A stretch of 5,373 bases of DNA from the NCBI GenBank assembly GCA_021129695.1, contig JAJOKU010000145.1, forward strand, positions 1 through 5,373. The letters run 5' to 3'. Below the pieces are notes generated by a model. That model was not told the origin of the DNA and did not search any database. It saw nothing but the letters and a program-made list of their open reading frames with translations. The translations under genes were made by a program, and so were the position numbers. Below, piece after piece: positions 1 to 5,373 of this stretch. The stretch's first letter is position 1, and each line of letters opens with the position of its first letter. The DNA is from a candidate division NPL-UPA2 bacterium. Lineage in GTDB: Bacteria; NPL-UPA2; JAGMAN01.

Positions 1-605
1 ATCTTTTTACCGCCCAGCACGTTTACCGGCAGGTGCTTGACTGCATGGCCCGGCCGGGAAAGATCAATCTGCTTGGGAACGTCTCTTTCGATCTGACCGG
101 CCGCTTTAACAGGTCGATCGTTGCCGTGGCATTCACACTTTTCGATAACGAGGTCTCTTTTCATGTAGCAGGAGACGAGGATGACAGGCTGCAGGAGTTT
201 TTGCGCCTGCACACTATGGCCGAGGTCGAGCCTTTAGATAGGGCGGATTTCATCATCGTCCACGGGCCGGGGAAAAGAGACGTGGTTCTATCAGAGGCAA
301 AACGAGGAGAGCTTCTCTTTCCAGAAAAGGGGGCGACTGTGATTTACGCGGTCGATTCCCTGCGGCCGGGTGATTCTGCCCGCTCGGGTAAGGACCGGGA
401 GGGTGTAACTATACAGCTTGAGGGACCGGGCGTGAAGGATAAAAGAAGTTTGCGGGTCAGCGGCATGGAACCCTCTCATCTCGTGGAGATTCGGCAATTG
501 AACAGCAAATTCCCATTAGGCGTGGATGTGATCCTAGGCGGAGATGACTGTCAGGTGGCGTGCATTCCCCGGAGTTCAGCCATTGCCTGGGAGGTGGTGG
601 ATTAA
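1..605 (+). CDS. phnH: PhnH, C-P lyase core subunit (5' partial)
   Basis: PhnH is a subunit of the C-P lyase core complex (PhnG-H-I-J). With PhnG, PhnI and PhnL it supports transfer of the phosphonate onto the ribose of ATP. It has a PLP-transferase-like fold but is not known to use PLP. The frame is open from position 3 to the left edge, and the first visible residues (TAQHVYRQVLDCMARPG) match the E. coli N-terminal region DAQHSFRRLLKAMSEPG. The GTG at 33 is therefore internal, and the true start lies roughly 10 codons outside the window. Other family matches are LRLHT in the middle, FPLGVDVIL at visible residues 170-178 and IPRSS at 188-192. About 200 codons are visible against 194 residues in E. 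coli, so the protein is slightly long but otherwise normal. It is GC-rich like phnI, and its stop overlaps the phnI start by one base. The identity is firm; only the start is missing. Confidence 0.93.
   Translation, partial: LFTAQHVYRQVLDCMARPGKINLLGNVSFDLTGRFNRSIVAVAFTLFDNEVSFHVAGDEDDRLQEFLRLHTMAEVEPLDRADFIIVHGPGKRDVVLSEAKRGELLFPEKGATVIYAVDSLRPGDSARSGKDREGVTIQLEGPGVKDKRSLRVSGMEPSHLVEIRQLNSKFPLGVDVILGGDDCQVACIPRSSAIAWEVVD
589..597 (+). promoter_or_regulatory. Ribosome binding site of phnI
   Basis: GGGAGGTGG lies inside the end of phnH, 7 bases before the ATG at 605. It is a near-ideal Shine-Dalgarno sequence. It decides the phnI start in favour of the ATG at 605 over the in-frame GTG at 560, which would add 15 residues unlike the family N-terminus. 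Confidence 0.8.
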
Positions 606-1693
606 TGGGTTACGTAGCTGTCAGGGGTGGCTTGGAAGCGATTGAGAACGCCGAGCGGCTGGTCAAATATTTTAGAGTAAAAGGCGACTCCCGGCCGATC
701 GAGGTGAAACAGATATGCGAGCAGTTCCGCCTGGCCGTCGATCAGGTTATGGCGGAGGGCTCTTTGTATGCACCGCTTTACGCCGCCACAGCCCTCAAGC
801 AGGCGGAAGGTGATACGATAGAGGCATCGTTCATCCTGCGCGCCTTGGGCGCCTCCCTGCCACGCAACCATTACGCCGTGGTTGCTGATACGCGTGAGAT
901 GGAGATCATCCGGCGGATTTCGGCAGCTTTTAAAGATATTCCTGGCGGGCAGATTTTGGGGCCAACGCGGGATTACACCCAGCGCCTCCTTGATTTTTCA
1001 CTGATGGATGAAGAAGCGTCCGAGATCCAAAAGTTCAAAGATGAGTTCTTAACGGGGCTTAGCGATGATGACCCGCCGGACTTCCCTAAAATCGTTGAGA
1101 TACTTCGCCAAGAGGGACTGCTTGAAGAGCCGCCGCCAAAGCCGGTGGAGCCGCCGGTGGATATAACTAGGGAGGCGTTGAAGTTTCCTGCCCCGCGCTC
1201 GGCCCGGTTGCAGGTTCTCGCCCGCGGAGAAAGAGGCGGGATGCTCGCCATTGCCTACAGCAGCATGCGGGGGTACGGCAACATCCACCCTGCCCTCGGT
1301 GAACTGCGGGTAGGTTATCTGCCGCTTAGGATACGTCACCCGTGGGGCGAAGGCACCGTTTATGTGGGGCGCGTGCAGGTAACAGAGGCAGAGGTGATCT
1401 CGGTACACTTCACGGGTGAGAAGGAGCAAGCTCCTAAGTTTACCCTGGGCTACGGCCTCTGCTTCGGTCACAACGAGATTAAAGCGATCTCCATGGCAGT
1501 GCTGGACAGGACGTTGAGGTCTGTTCAGCCGCAGGCCCCAGCAGAGGACGAGGAGTTTGTCCTCTATCATATTGATGGCATAGAATCTTCCGGTTTTGCC
1601 AGTCACTGGAAGTTGCCGCACTACGTGACATTCCAGTCGGATCTTGACCGGATCAGAGAAGCCCGGAAGAGAAAGGCCGGAAAAGATGATTGA
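605..1693 (+). CDS. phnI: PhnI, C-P lyase core nucleosidase subunit
   Basis: PhnI acts in the first committed step of phosphonate breakdown. With PhnG, PhnH and PhnL it displaces adenine from ATP with the phosphonate, giving ribose 1-phosphonate 5-triphosphate; E. coli PhnI alone is a purine nucleosidase. The product is 362 residues against 354 in E. coli. Family stretches are MGYVAVRGG at the N-terminus, FKDIPGGQILGPTRDYT around residues 109-123, MRGYGNIHP at 221-229, GYGLCFG at 282-288, DEEFVL at 315-320 and SHWKLPHYVTFQ from 333. The ATG at 605 overlaps the phnH stop (TAATG) and follows a strong ribosome site, so the two genes are probably translationally coupled. A proline-rich linker (EEPPPKPVEPP, 174-184) sits where E. 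coli has a different, variable linker. The gene is GC-rich throughout. The identity is firm. Confidence 0.96.
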   Translation: MGYVAVRGGLEAIENAERLVKYFRVKGDSRPIEVKQICEQFRLAVDQVMAEGSLYAPLYAATALKQAEGDTIEASFILRALGASLPRNHYAVVADTREMEIIRRISAAFKDIPGGQILGPTRDYTQRLLDFSLMDEEASEIQKFKDEFLTGLSDDDPPDFPKIVEILRQEGLLEEPPPKPVEPPVDITREALKFPAPRSARLQVLARGERGGMLAIAYSSMRGYGNIHPALGELRVGYLPLRIRHPWGEGTVYVGRVQVTEAEVISVHFTGEKEQAPKFTLGYGLCFGHNEIKAISMAVLDRTLRSVQPQAPAEDEEFVLYHIDGIESSGFASHWKLPHYVTFQSDLDRIREARKRKAGKDD

Positions 1694-1736
1694 GAAAGGA
1701 AGCCGGTTATTCAAGCATAAGCGGTATATCCGAAAA

Positions 1737-1742
1737 GAGAGG
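1737..1742 (+). promoter_or_regulatory. Ribosome binding site of phnJ
   Basis: GAGAGG lies 8 bases before the ATG at 1751, in the only gap longer than 12 bp between genes of the operon. It supports 1751 as the phnJ start. I see no convincing promoter or hairpin in the 57-bp gap, so phnJ is probably read from the same transcript as phnH and phnI. Confidence 0.65.
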
Positions 1743-1750
1743 TCGGAACG

Positions 1751-2629
1751 ATGGCGATTGAGAAGTTGCTGAGTAAAGCAAGAAGGGGTTATAATTTTGC
1801 TTTTCTCGATGAGAAGACCAAGCGAGAAATCAGGCGGAAGACCTTAAAGGCCGTGGCCATTCCCGGCTACCAGGTTCCTTTCGCCTCTAGGGAGCTTCCA
1901 ATTGCCCGGGGCTGGGGTACCGGTGGGCTTCAGCTCACCATGTCGCTGATCGGCCCGCAGGACACCCTAAAGGTTATCGACCAGGGAGAGGACGACGTAG
2001 TGAACGCCGTCAACCTGCGCACCTTGATAGTTAAGACAACGGGGGTCAAAACCACAGCGGACACCGCCCGGGCGACGATCGTGCAGACCCGCCACCGCAT
2101 TCCGGAAGAGGGAATGCGGGAAGACCAGATTCTCGTTTTCCAGGTTCCTTATCCTGAGCCTTTACGCATAGTAGAACCTAAGGAGAGAGAAACCAGAAGA
2201 ATGCATGCTGAAATTGATTATGCCAAGATGTGGGTTTTTCTTTATGAAAATATCGTTAAATGGGAAGAGATTACTATAGGGTCCCGTTATCCGGTTATGG
2301 TAGAAGGGAGATACATCATGGACCCTTCTCCTATCCCCCGATATGATGTACCAAAATTAAATAATGCTCGCACCCTATATCTTTTTGGAGCGGGCAGAGA
2401 AAAGAGAATTTATGCCATTCCGCCATTTACAGAAGTTAAGCCTTTAGAGTTCGAAGACCATAAATTTAGAGTAGAAGATTTTAAAGGTAAGAGTTGCCAG
2501 CTTTGTAAAAGCACAGATACTTTTTTGAATGAGCTCATAACAGGTGATGGAAGGATTTTTAGGTGTTCAGATACCTCTTTTTGTGAAAAAAGAAGAAATA
2601 ATCCCGATACACCAAAACATCTTCGATAA
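1751..2629 (+). CDS. phnJ: PhnJ, radical-SAM C-P lyase (compositionally hybrid gene)
   Basis: PhnJ is the catalytic C-P lyase. A [4Fe-4S] cluster cleaves S-adenosylmethionine, and a glycyl then a thiyl radical breaks the C-P bond of 5-phosphoribosyl 1-phosphonate, releasing a hydrocarbon and ribose 1,2-cyclic phosphate 5-phosphate. The product has 292 residues (E. coli 281), with about seven extra at the N-terminus. The glycyl-radical site is G39 in AVAIPGYQVPF, matching E. coli G32. C249, C252 and C272 should bind the cluster, and C278 matches the thiyl cysteine C272 of E. coli. The spacing here is CX2CX19CX5C, two residues shorter than in E. coli. Other family blocks are GWGTGGLQLT, KVIDQGEDD, TRHRIPE, MDPSPIPRYD and FGAGREKRIYA. 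The gene is odd in composition: codons before about 131 are GC-rich, and those after about 138 are AT-rich with many A/T third positions. The frame is intact and no key residue is lost. Confidence 0.96.
   Translation: MAIEKLLSKARRGYNFAFLDEKTKREIRRKTLKAVAIPGYQVPFASRELPIARGWGTGGLQLTMSLIGPQDTLKVIDQGEDDVVNAVNLRTLIVKTTGVKTTADTARATIVQTRHRIPEEGMREDQILVFQVPYPEPLRIVEPKERETRRMHAEIDYAKMWVFLYENIVKWEEITIGSRYPVMVEGRYIMDPSPIPRYDVPKLNNARTLYLFGAGREKRIYAIPPFTEVKPLEFEDHKFRVEDFKGKSCQLCKSTDTFLNELITGDGRIFRCSDTSFCEKRRNNPDTPKHLR
2140..2165. other. Sharp base-composition switch inside phnJ
   Basis: Hand counts by 60-base row give about 70% G+C at 2041-2100, 53% at 2101-2160, 37% at 2161-2220 and 33% at 2221-2280. 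Upstream genes stay at about 55-62% in the rows sampled, and downstream genes at about 28-38%. Third codon positions change between Q131 and L138, in the conserved stretch FQVPYPEPLR. This suggests a recombination join or an assembly join between two phn operons. The exact base cannot be fixed by eye. Confidence 0.75.
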
Positions 2630-2630
2630 G

Positions 2631-2635
2631 AGGAG
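2631..2635 (+). promoter_or_regulatory. Ribosome binding site that sets the phnK start
   Basis: AGGAG starts one base after the phnJ stop codon. It lies 6 bases before the GTG at 2642, a normal spacing, but directly against the in-frame TTG at 2636, which leaves no spacer. The GTG at 2642 is therefore the better start. Confidence 0.75.
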
Positions 2636-2641
2636 TTGATA

Positions 2642-3400
2642 GTGAAAGAACCTATATTGAAAGTTGAAGGGTTAACTAAAATTTATGATTCAACGATTGC
2701 TGTAAATTCAATATCTTTTGCCCTTTATCAGGGTGAAATACTGGGTATTGTGGGAGAGAGCGGCTCAGGTAAAAGCACTTTGCTTGGTTGTTTATATTTT
2801 GATATTACTCCCACTTCTGGCAAGGCATATTTGAATAAAGAGAATAGAAGTATATTTGAGCTTAACTCTCAGGAAAAAAGGAAATTAAGGAATTTTAATA
2901 TGGGGATGGTCTATCAAACTCCTCACTTAGGTTTAAATTTTGATATTACATCTGGGGGAAATGTTGCTGAGAAGCTCCTTATGGCAAATTGGAGAAATTA
3001 CTCTGATATTCGTAAGCGTTTGACAACTCTTTTTGAAAGAATGGAACTTTCTTTAGATAGAATGGATGTTCCTCTCTCTACCTTAAGCGGAGGAATGCAG
3101 CAGAGAATCCAGATAGCTAAGGCCTTAGCCAATAATCCTGAGGTGCTTTTTTTGGATGAACCTACCTCAGGATTAGACTTATCTGTCCAGGCGCGGCTTT
3201 TGGATTTAATCAAGAAAATTCAACAAGAGCTTAAGATATCTACAATTTTGGTTTCTCATGATTTAAAAGTTGTAAGACTTTTAGCTGAGCGGGTTTTGGT
3301 TATGAAAGAAGGAAGGATTGTTGAGGCAGGGCTAACTGACCAGATATTAGAAGACCCTCAGCATCCTTACACCCAATTGTTGGTTAATTCTATATTATGA
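2642..3400 (+). CDS. phnK: PhnK, C-P lyase-associated ABC ATPase
   Basis: PhnK is an ATP-binding-cassette protein that docks on the C-P lyase core next to PhnJ. In E. coli it works with PhnL as a nucleotide-driven clamp on the core complex and is not a transporter subunit, although it resembles the dipeptide-transporter ATPases. From the GTG start the product is 252 residues, the same as E. coli PhnK. Visible motifs are Walker A GESGSGKST (38-46), Q-loop Q92, signature LSGGMQQR (148-155), Walker B ending D172-E173, D-loop SGLD (176-179) and switch H206. The C-terminal tail EDPQHPYTQLLVNSIL matches the E. coli tail DDPHHPYTQLLVSSVL, which separates PhnK from generic transporter ATPases. It lies 12 bp after phnJ and overlaps phnL by ATGA. 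It is AT-rich with mostly AGA/AGG arginines, like phnL and phnM and unlike phnH and phnI. Confidence 0.94.
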   Translation: MKEPILKVEGLTKIYDSTIAVNSISFALYQGEILGIVGESGSGKSTLLGCLYFDITPTSGKAYLNKENRSIFELNSQEKRKLRNFNMGMVYQTPHLGLNFDITSGGNVAEKLLMANWRNYSDIRKRLTTLFERMELSLDRMDVPLSTLSGGMQQRIQIAKALANNPEVLFLDEPTSGLDLSVQARLLDLIKKIQQELKISTILVSHDLKVVRLLAERVLVMKEGRIVEAGLTDQILEDPQHPYTQLLVNSIL

Positions 3401-4119
3401 AAGATATAATTCTTGAGGTAAAAAATCTAAGTAAAAGATTTACTCTTCATCTATTAGGGGAGAAAATGGTGCCCGGTTTTCATAAAGTCTCTTTTACCCT
3501 GAAAAGAGGAGAATTTTTAGGTGTTACCGGGAAAAGCGGCTCGGGTAAATCTTCACTTATCAAATGTATTTACCGCACATATTTGCCAACAGAGGGCGAG
3601 ATTATTTATTACTATAAGAATGGGAATTCAGTAGACTTAGCAACCTGCTCCGATAAAGAGATTGTTGATTTAAGACGCGAAAGAATAGGATATGTGAGCC
3701 AGTTTTTTTATACTATCCCCAGAATTAGTTGTCTTGAGATAGTAAGCCAGGCCCTTATTCAACAAGGAATAGATAAAAACAAGGCAGAAAGGAAAGCCAA
3801 AAGTATGCTTTCACGCTTTTTAATTCCAGAGAACCTATTTGGTGCCTATCCTTCTACTTTCAGTGGCGGAGAAAAACAGAGAGTAAATATTGCCCAGGCC
3901 ATTACTAGAAAAATAGACCTTTTGCTTATTGATGAGCCGCTTGCCAGCTTAGATAAAAAGACAAAAGATATTGTATTAAAAGAGATTTTGAAATTAAAGA
4001 AAAGAGGGACATCAGTAATTGGTATTTTTCATGACGAGAAGGAATTGAGAAGTTTTGCCGATAGAATTTTGGTTATGGAAAATGGAAAGGGTATAAAGAT
4101 ATATGAAAATCATAATTAA
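3397..4119 (+). CDS. phnL: PhnL, C-P lyase-associated ABC ATPase
   Basis: PhnL is the second ABC-type protein of the pathway. It is needed with PhnG, PhnH and PhnI for coupling phosphonate to ATP in vitro, and it pairs with PhnK on the core complex in E. coli. The product is 240 residues (E. coli 226). Motifs are Walker A GKSGSGKSS (45-53), Q102 in GYVSQFF, signature FSGGEKQR (155-162), Walker B ending D179-E180, and H212 in GIFHDE. Blocks specific to PhnL rather than other ABC proteins are IPRISCLEIVSQ, PSTFSGGEKQRVNIAQ and GIFHDEKELR. The ATG lies in an ATGA overlap with the phnK stop, and I see no Shine-Dalgarno before it, so translation probably depends on coupling to phnK. It overlaps phnM by 17 bp at its end. 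There are no membrane segments; the protein should be cytoplasmic. Confidence 0.94.
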   Translation: MKDIILEVKNLSKRFTLHLLGEKMVPGFHKVSFTLKRGEFLGVTGKSGSGKSSLIKCIYRTYLPTEGEIIYYYKNGNSVDLATCSDKEIVDLRRERIGYVSQFFYTIPRISCLEIVSQALIQQGIDKNKAERKAKSMLSRFLIPENLFGAYPSTFSGGEKQRVNIAQAITRKIDLLLIDEPLASLDKKTKDIVLKEILKLKKRGTSVIGIFHDEKELRSFADRILVMENGKGIKIYENHN

Positions 4120-5263
4120 TGGCAGAATAGTTAGGCCTCAAGCAATAGAAGATAAAAAAGCGCTTTTGATTAAGGATGGAAAGATTTTGGGTGTGTGTTT
4201 GCAAGATAATATATCCCTTGATAATGATAAATTTGAGATTATTGACGCTGAGGGTAATTATATAATTCCAGGCTTAATTGATTGCCATTGCGATGCCTTA
4301 GAATTCAAATTTCATCCTCGTCCTAATGTAGATATTCCCCCGGATTTTGCTCTATCTTGCTATGAAAAAGAGCTTTTATCTTGCGGGATAACTACTCAAT
4401 TTCATGGGATTTATTGGGGAGAGGTTTTAGAAAAGGATAGAACTGTTAAAGTGGCTAAGGAGATGATAAAAAATATTTTGAATTATCGAAAGACAAGTGT
4501 TTTAAATCATAAAATATTTATCCGCTTTGACATATCAAAATGTGAGGCAAAAGATGAGCTCATGCAGTTAATAGAAGAAGGGAAAGTAAATCTCATTTCC
4601 TTTCAATATCACTTGCCTGGCCAGGCCCAATTCAAAAATCTTAAGGCATTCAAGGATTATTATACCAAGGTAAGGGGTTGGAAAGAAGAGGAATTAGAAA
4701 AATTTATTAAAGACTCTCCTAAGTTTGTTCTCAAAAATAAAATTCCGGTATTAAAAGAAGTTTCCAGCTTAACCAATAAATTTAAAGTTCCTATTGCTTC
4801 CCACGATGATGACAATAAACAAAAGATTTACCTAATGAAAAATTTAGGCGTGAGGATTTCTGAATTTCCCACAAATCTTGAAGCTGCTTTCTTTGCTAAA
4901 CAAAATAATATGTATGTGGTAGTCGGAGGACCAAATGTTATTCAGGGAAAATCTTCCTGTGGCAATATTAGTGCTTTAGATTTAATAAAACAAAAAGTGA
5001 CTGATATTATCTGTTCAGATTATTATCCTCCTTCAATGCTTTTATCAAGTATAAAACTTTGGAGACAAGAAATTTTAAGCCTACCCGAGGCCATTAATAT
5101 GATAACTCTCAATCCTGCTGAGGCCACAGGCTTAAGTAATAAAGGCGCTATTTCAGCTGGCAAAGAAGCAGATATAGTTGTATTTAGATTAAAGGATGAT
5201 TCCCCTGAGGTAATTAAAGTGCTTGTAGGAGGAAGGATGGTTTATTCTTATGAAGTCTCATAG
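4103..5263 (+). CDS. phnM: PhnM, ribose 1-phosphonate 5-triphosphate diphosphatase
   Basis: PhnM is a cytoplasmic amidohydrolase-superfamily enzyme that removes pyrophosphate from ribose 1-phosphonate 5-triphosphate, giving the 5-phosphate substrate of PhnJ. The product is 386 residues (E. coli 378). The metal-binding H-x-D of the superfamily is H62-C63-D64 in PGLIDCHCD. Further likely active-site residues are H170 in YHLPGQ, H234 with the following aspartates in ASHDDD, and D306 in SDYYPPS. FHPRPNVD, GGPNVIQG and the C-terminal GAISAGKEADIVV also match the family. The first residues (MKIIINGRIV) line up with the E. coli start, supporting the ATG at 4103. A weak ribosome site, GGAAAGG (4084-4090), lies 12 bases upstream, and the 17-bp overlap with phnL suggests coupling. 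AT-rich throughout. It is the last recognisable gene of the operon here. Confidence 0.94.
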   Translation: MKIIINGRIVRPQAIEDKKALLIKDGKILGVCLQDNISLDNDKFEIIDAEGNYIIPGLIDCHCDALEFKFHPRPNVDIPPDFALSCYEKELLSCGITTQFHGIYWGEVLEKDRTVKVAKEMIKNILNYRKTSVLNHKIFIRFDISKCEAKDELMQLIEEGKVNLISFQYHLPGQAQFKNLKAFKDYYTKVRGWKEEELEKFIKDSPKFVLKNKIPVLKEVSSLTNKFKVPIASHDDDNKQKIYLMKNLGVRISEFPTNLEAAFFAKQNNMYVVVGGPNVIQGKSSCGNISALDLIKQKVTDIICSDYYPPSMLLSSIKLWRQEILSLPEAINMITLNPAEATGLSNKGAISAGKEADIVVFRLKDDSPEVIKVLVGGRMVYSYEVS

Positions 5264-5293
5264 AATCGGCATAGGGGCTAATATAAAACTTAT

Positions 5294-5335
5294 TTAGGAG
5301 TTACGCAGTTCAATAAAATTAGGAGTTACGCAGTT
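5294..5335. repeat. 17-bp direct repeat pair after phnM
   Basis: TTAGGAGTTACGCAGTT occurs at 5294-5310 and again, exactly, at 5319-5335. The period is 25 bp and the spacer is 8 bp (CAATAAAA). Extension fails on both sides. There is no inverted copy in this window. Two units are too few to call a CRISPR array. The placement just after an operon and before a possible start codon would fit the end of an insertion element or a regulatory site, but neither is shown by the sequence. Confidence 0.85.
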
Positions 5336-5358
5336 GATCTAGGTAGGGTGTACACAGG

Positions 5359-5373
5359 ATGAGCCAAATAAGA
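5359..5373 (+). CDS. Possible 5' end of a downstream gene (5 codons visible)
   Basis: An ATG at 5359 opens a frame (MSQIR) that runs off the right edge. A purine-rich stretch, AGGTAGGG at 5341-5348, lies 10 bases before it and could serve as a ribosome site. The direct repeats just upstream make a mobile-element gene conceivable, but five codons cannot identify a product, and this may be chance. Confidence 0.2.

Noticed and set aside
33..35. GTG at 33 as the start of phnH
   Set aside because: The frame is open to the left edge, and the residues before 33 (TAQHVYRQ) match the conserved PhnH N-terminal region, so the gene begins outside the window.
560..604. Upstream GTG start for phnI
   Set aside because: It would add 15 residues unlike the family and ignore the strong ribosome site placed for the ATG at 605, where MGYVAVRGG matches the family N-terminus.
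1049..1714. A 221-codon open frame on the minus strand across phnI
   Set aside because: It lies wholly antisense to a firmly identified gene, shows no recognisable motif, and is the kind of long shadow frame expected in GC-rich coding DNA.
2636..2641. TTG at 2636 as the phnK start
   Set aside because: The AGGAG ribosome site touches this TTG with no spacer; the GTG two codons later has a 6-base spacer and gives the family length of 252 residues.
2642..4119. PhnK and PhnL as ATPases of a phosphonate or peptide transporter
   Set aside because: Both carry PhnK- and PhnL-specific blocks and sit between phnJ and phnM with no permease or binding-protein gene; in the known pathway they bind the C-P lyase core.
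5294..5335. Start of a CRISPR array
   Set aside because: Only two 17-bp units with an 8-bp spacer; both lengths are too short for a CRISPR repeat and spacer.

Overview
The window carries most of a carbon-phosphorus (C-P) lyase operon, which encodes the bacterial machinery that takes phosphate from phosphonates such as methylphosphonate. Six genes lie head to tail on the + strand in the classical order: phnH (5' end cut by the window edge), phnI, phnJ, phnK, phnL and phnM. Family assignments rest on close motif agreement with the E. coli Phn proteins as I remember them; no search was run. The host is a bacterium, probably an anaerobe or environmental lineage seen in a metagenome, but I cannot place it more precisely. 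phnG and any phnCDE transporter would be expected upstream. No phnN or phnP is visible downstream.

Layout: phnH (1-605) and phnI (605-1693) overlap by one base (TAATG). After a 57-bp gap comes phnJ (1751-2629). phnK (2642-3400, GTG start) follows after 12 bp. phnK and phnL (3397-4119) overlap by ATGA, and phnL and phnM (4103-5263) overlap by 17 bp. The last 110 bp hold no complete gene. They contain a 17-bp direct repeat with a 25-bp period, and possibly the first codons of another gene at 5359.

Pathway (established for the E. coli system): PhnI, with PhnG, PhnH and PhnL, replaces the adenine of ATP by phosphonate to give ribose-1-phosphonate 5-triphosphate. PhnM removes pyrophosphate. PhnJ, a radical-SAM enzyme, cleaves the C-P bond to give a hydrocarbon (methane from methylphosphonate) and a cyclic ribose phosphate. 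PhnK and PhnL are ABC-type ATPases that dock on the core complex; they are not transporter subunits. PhnP would normally open the cyclic phosphate and is not seen here.

The most notable observation is compositional. Everything up to about position 2140 is GC-rich (sampled rows 53-70% G+C) and everything after about 2165 is AT-rich (mostly 28-40%). The change falls inside phnJ, around codons 131-138, without breaking the frame or losing a catalytic residue. phnJ is therefore either a natural recombinant between two divergent phn operons or a product of assembly across a conserved stretch. I found no undescribed system beyond this; gene content and order are those of a known pathway.
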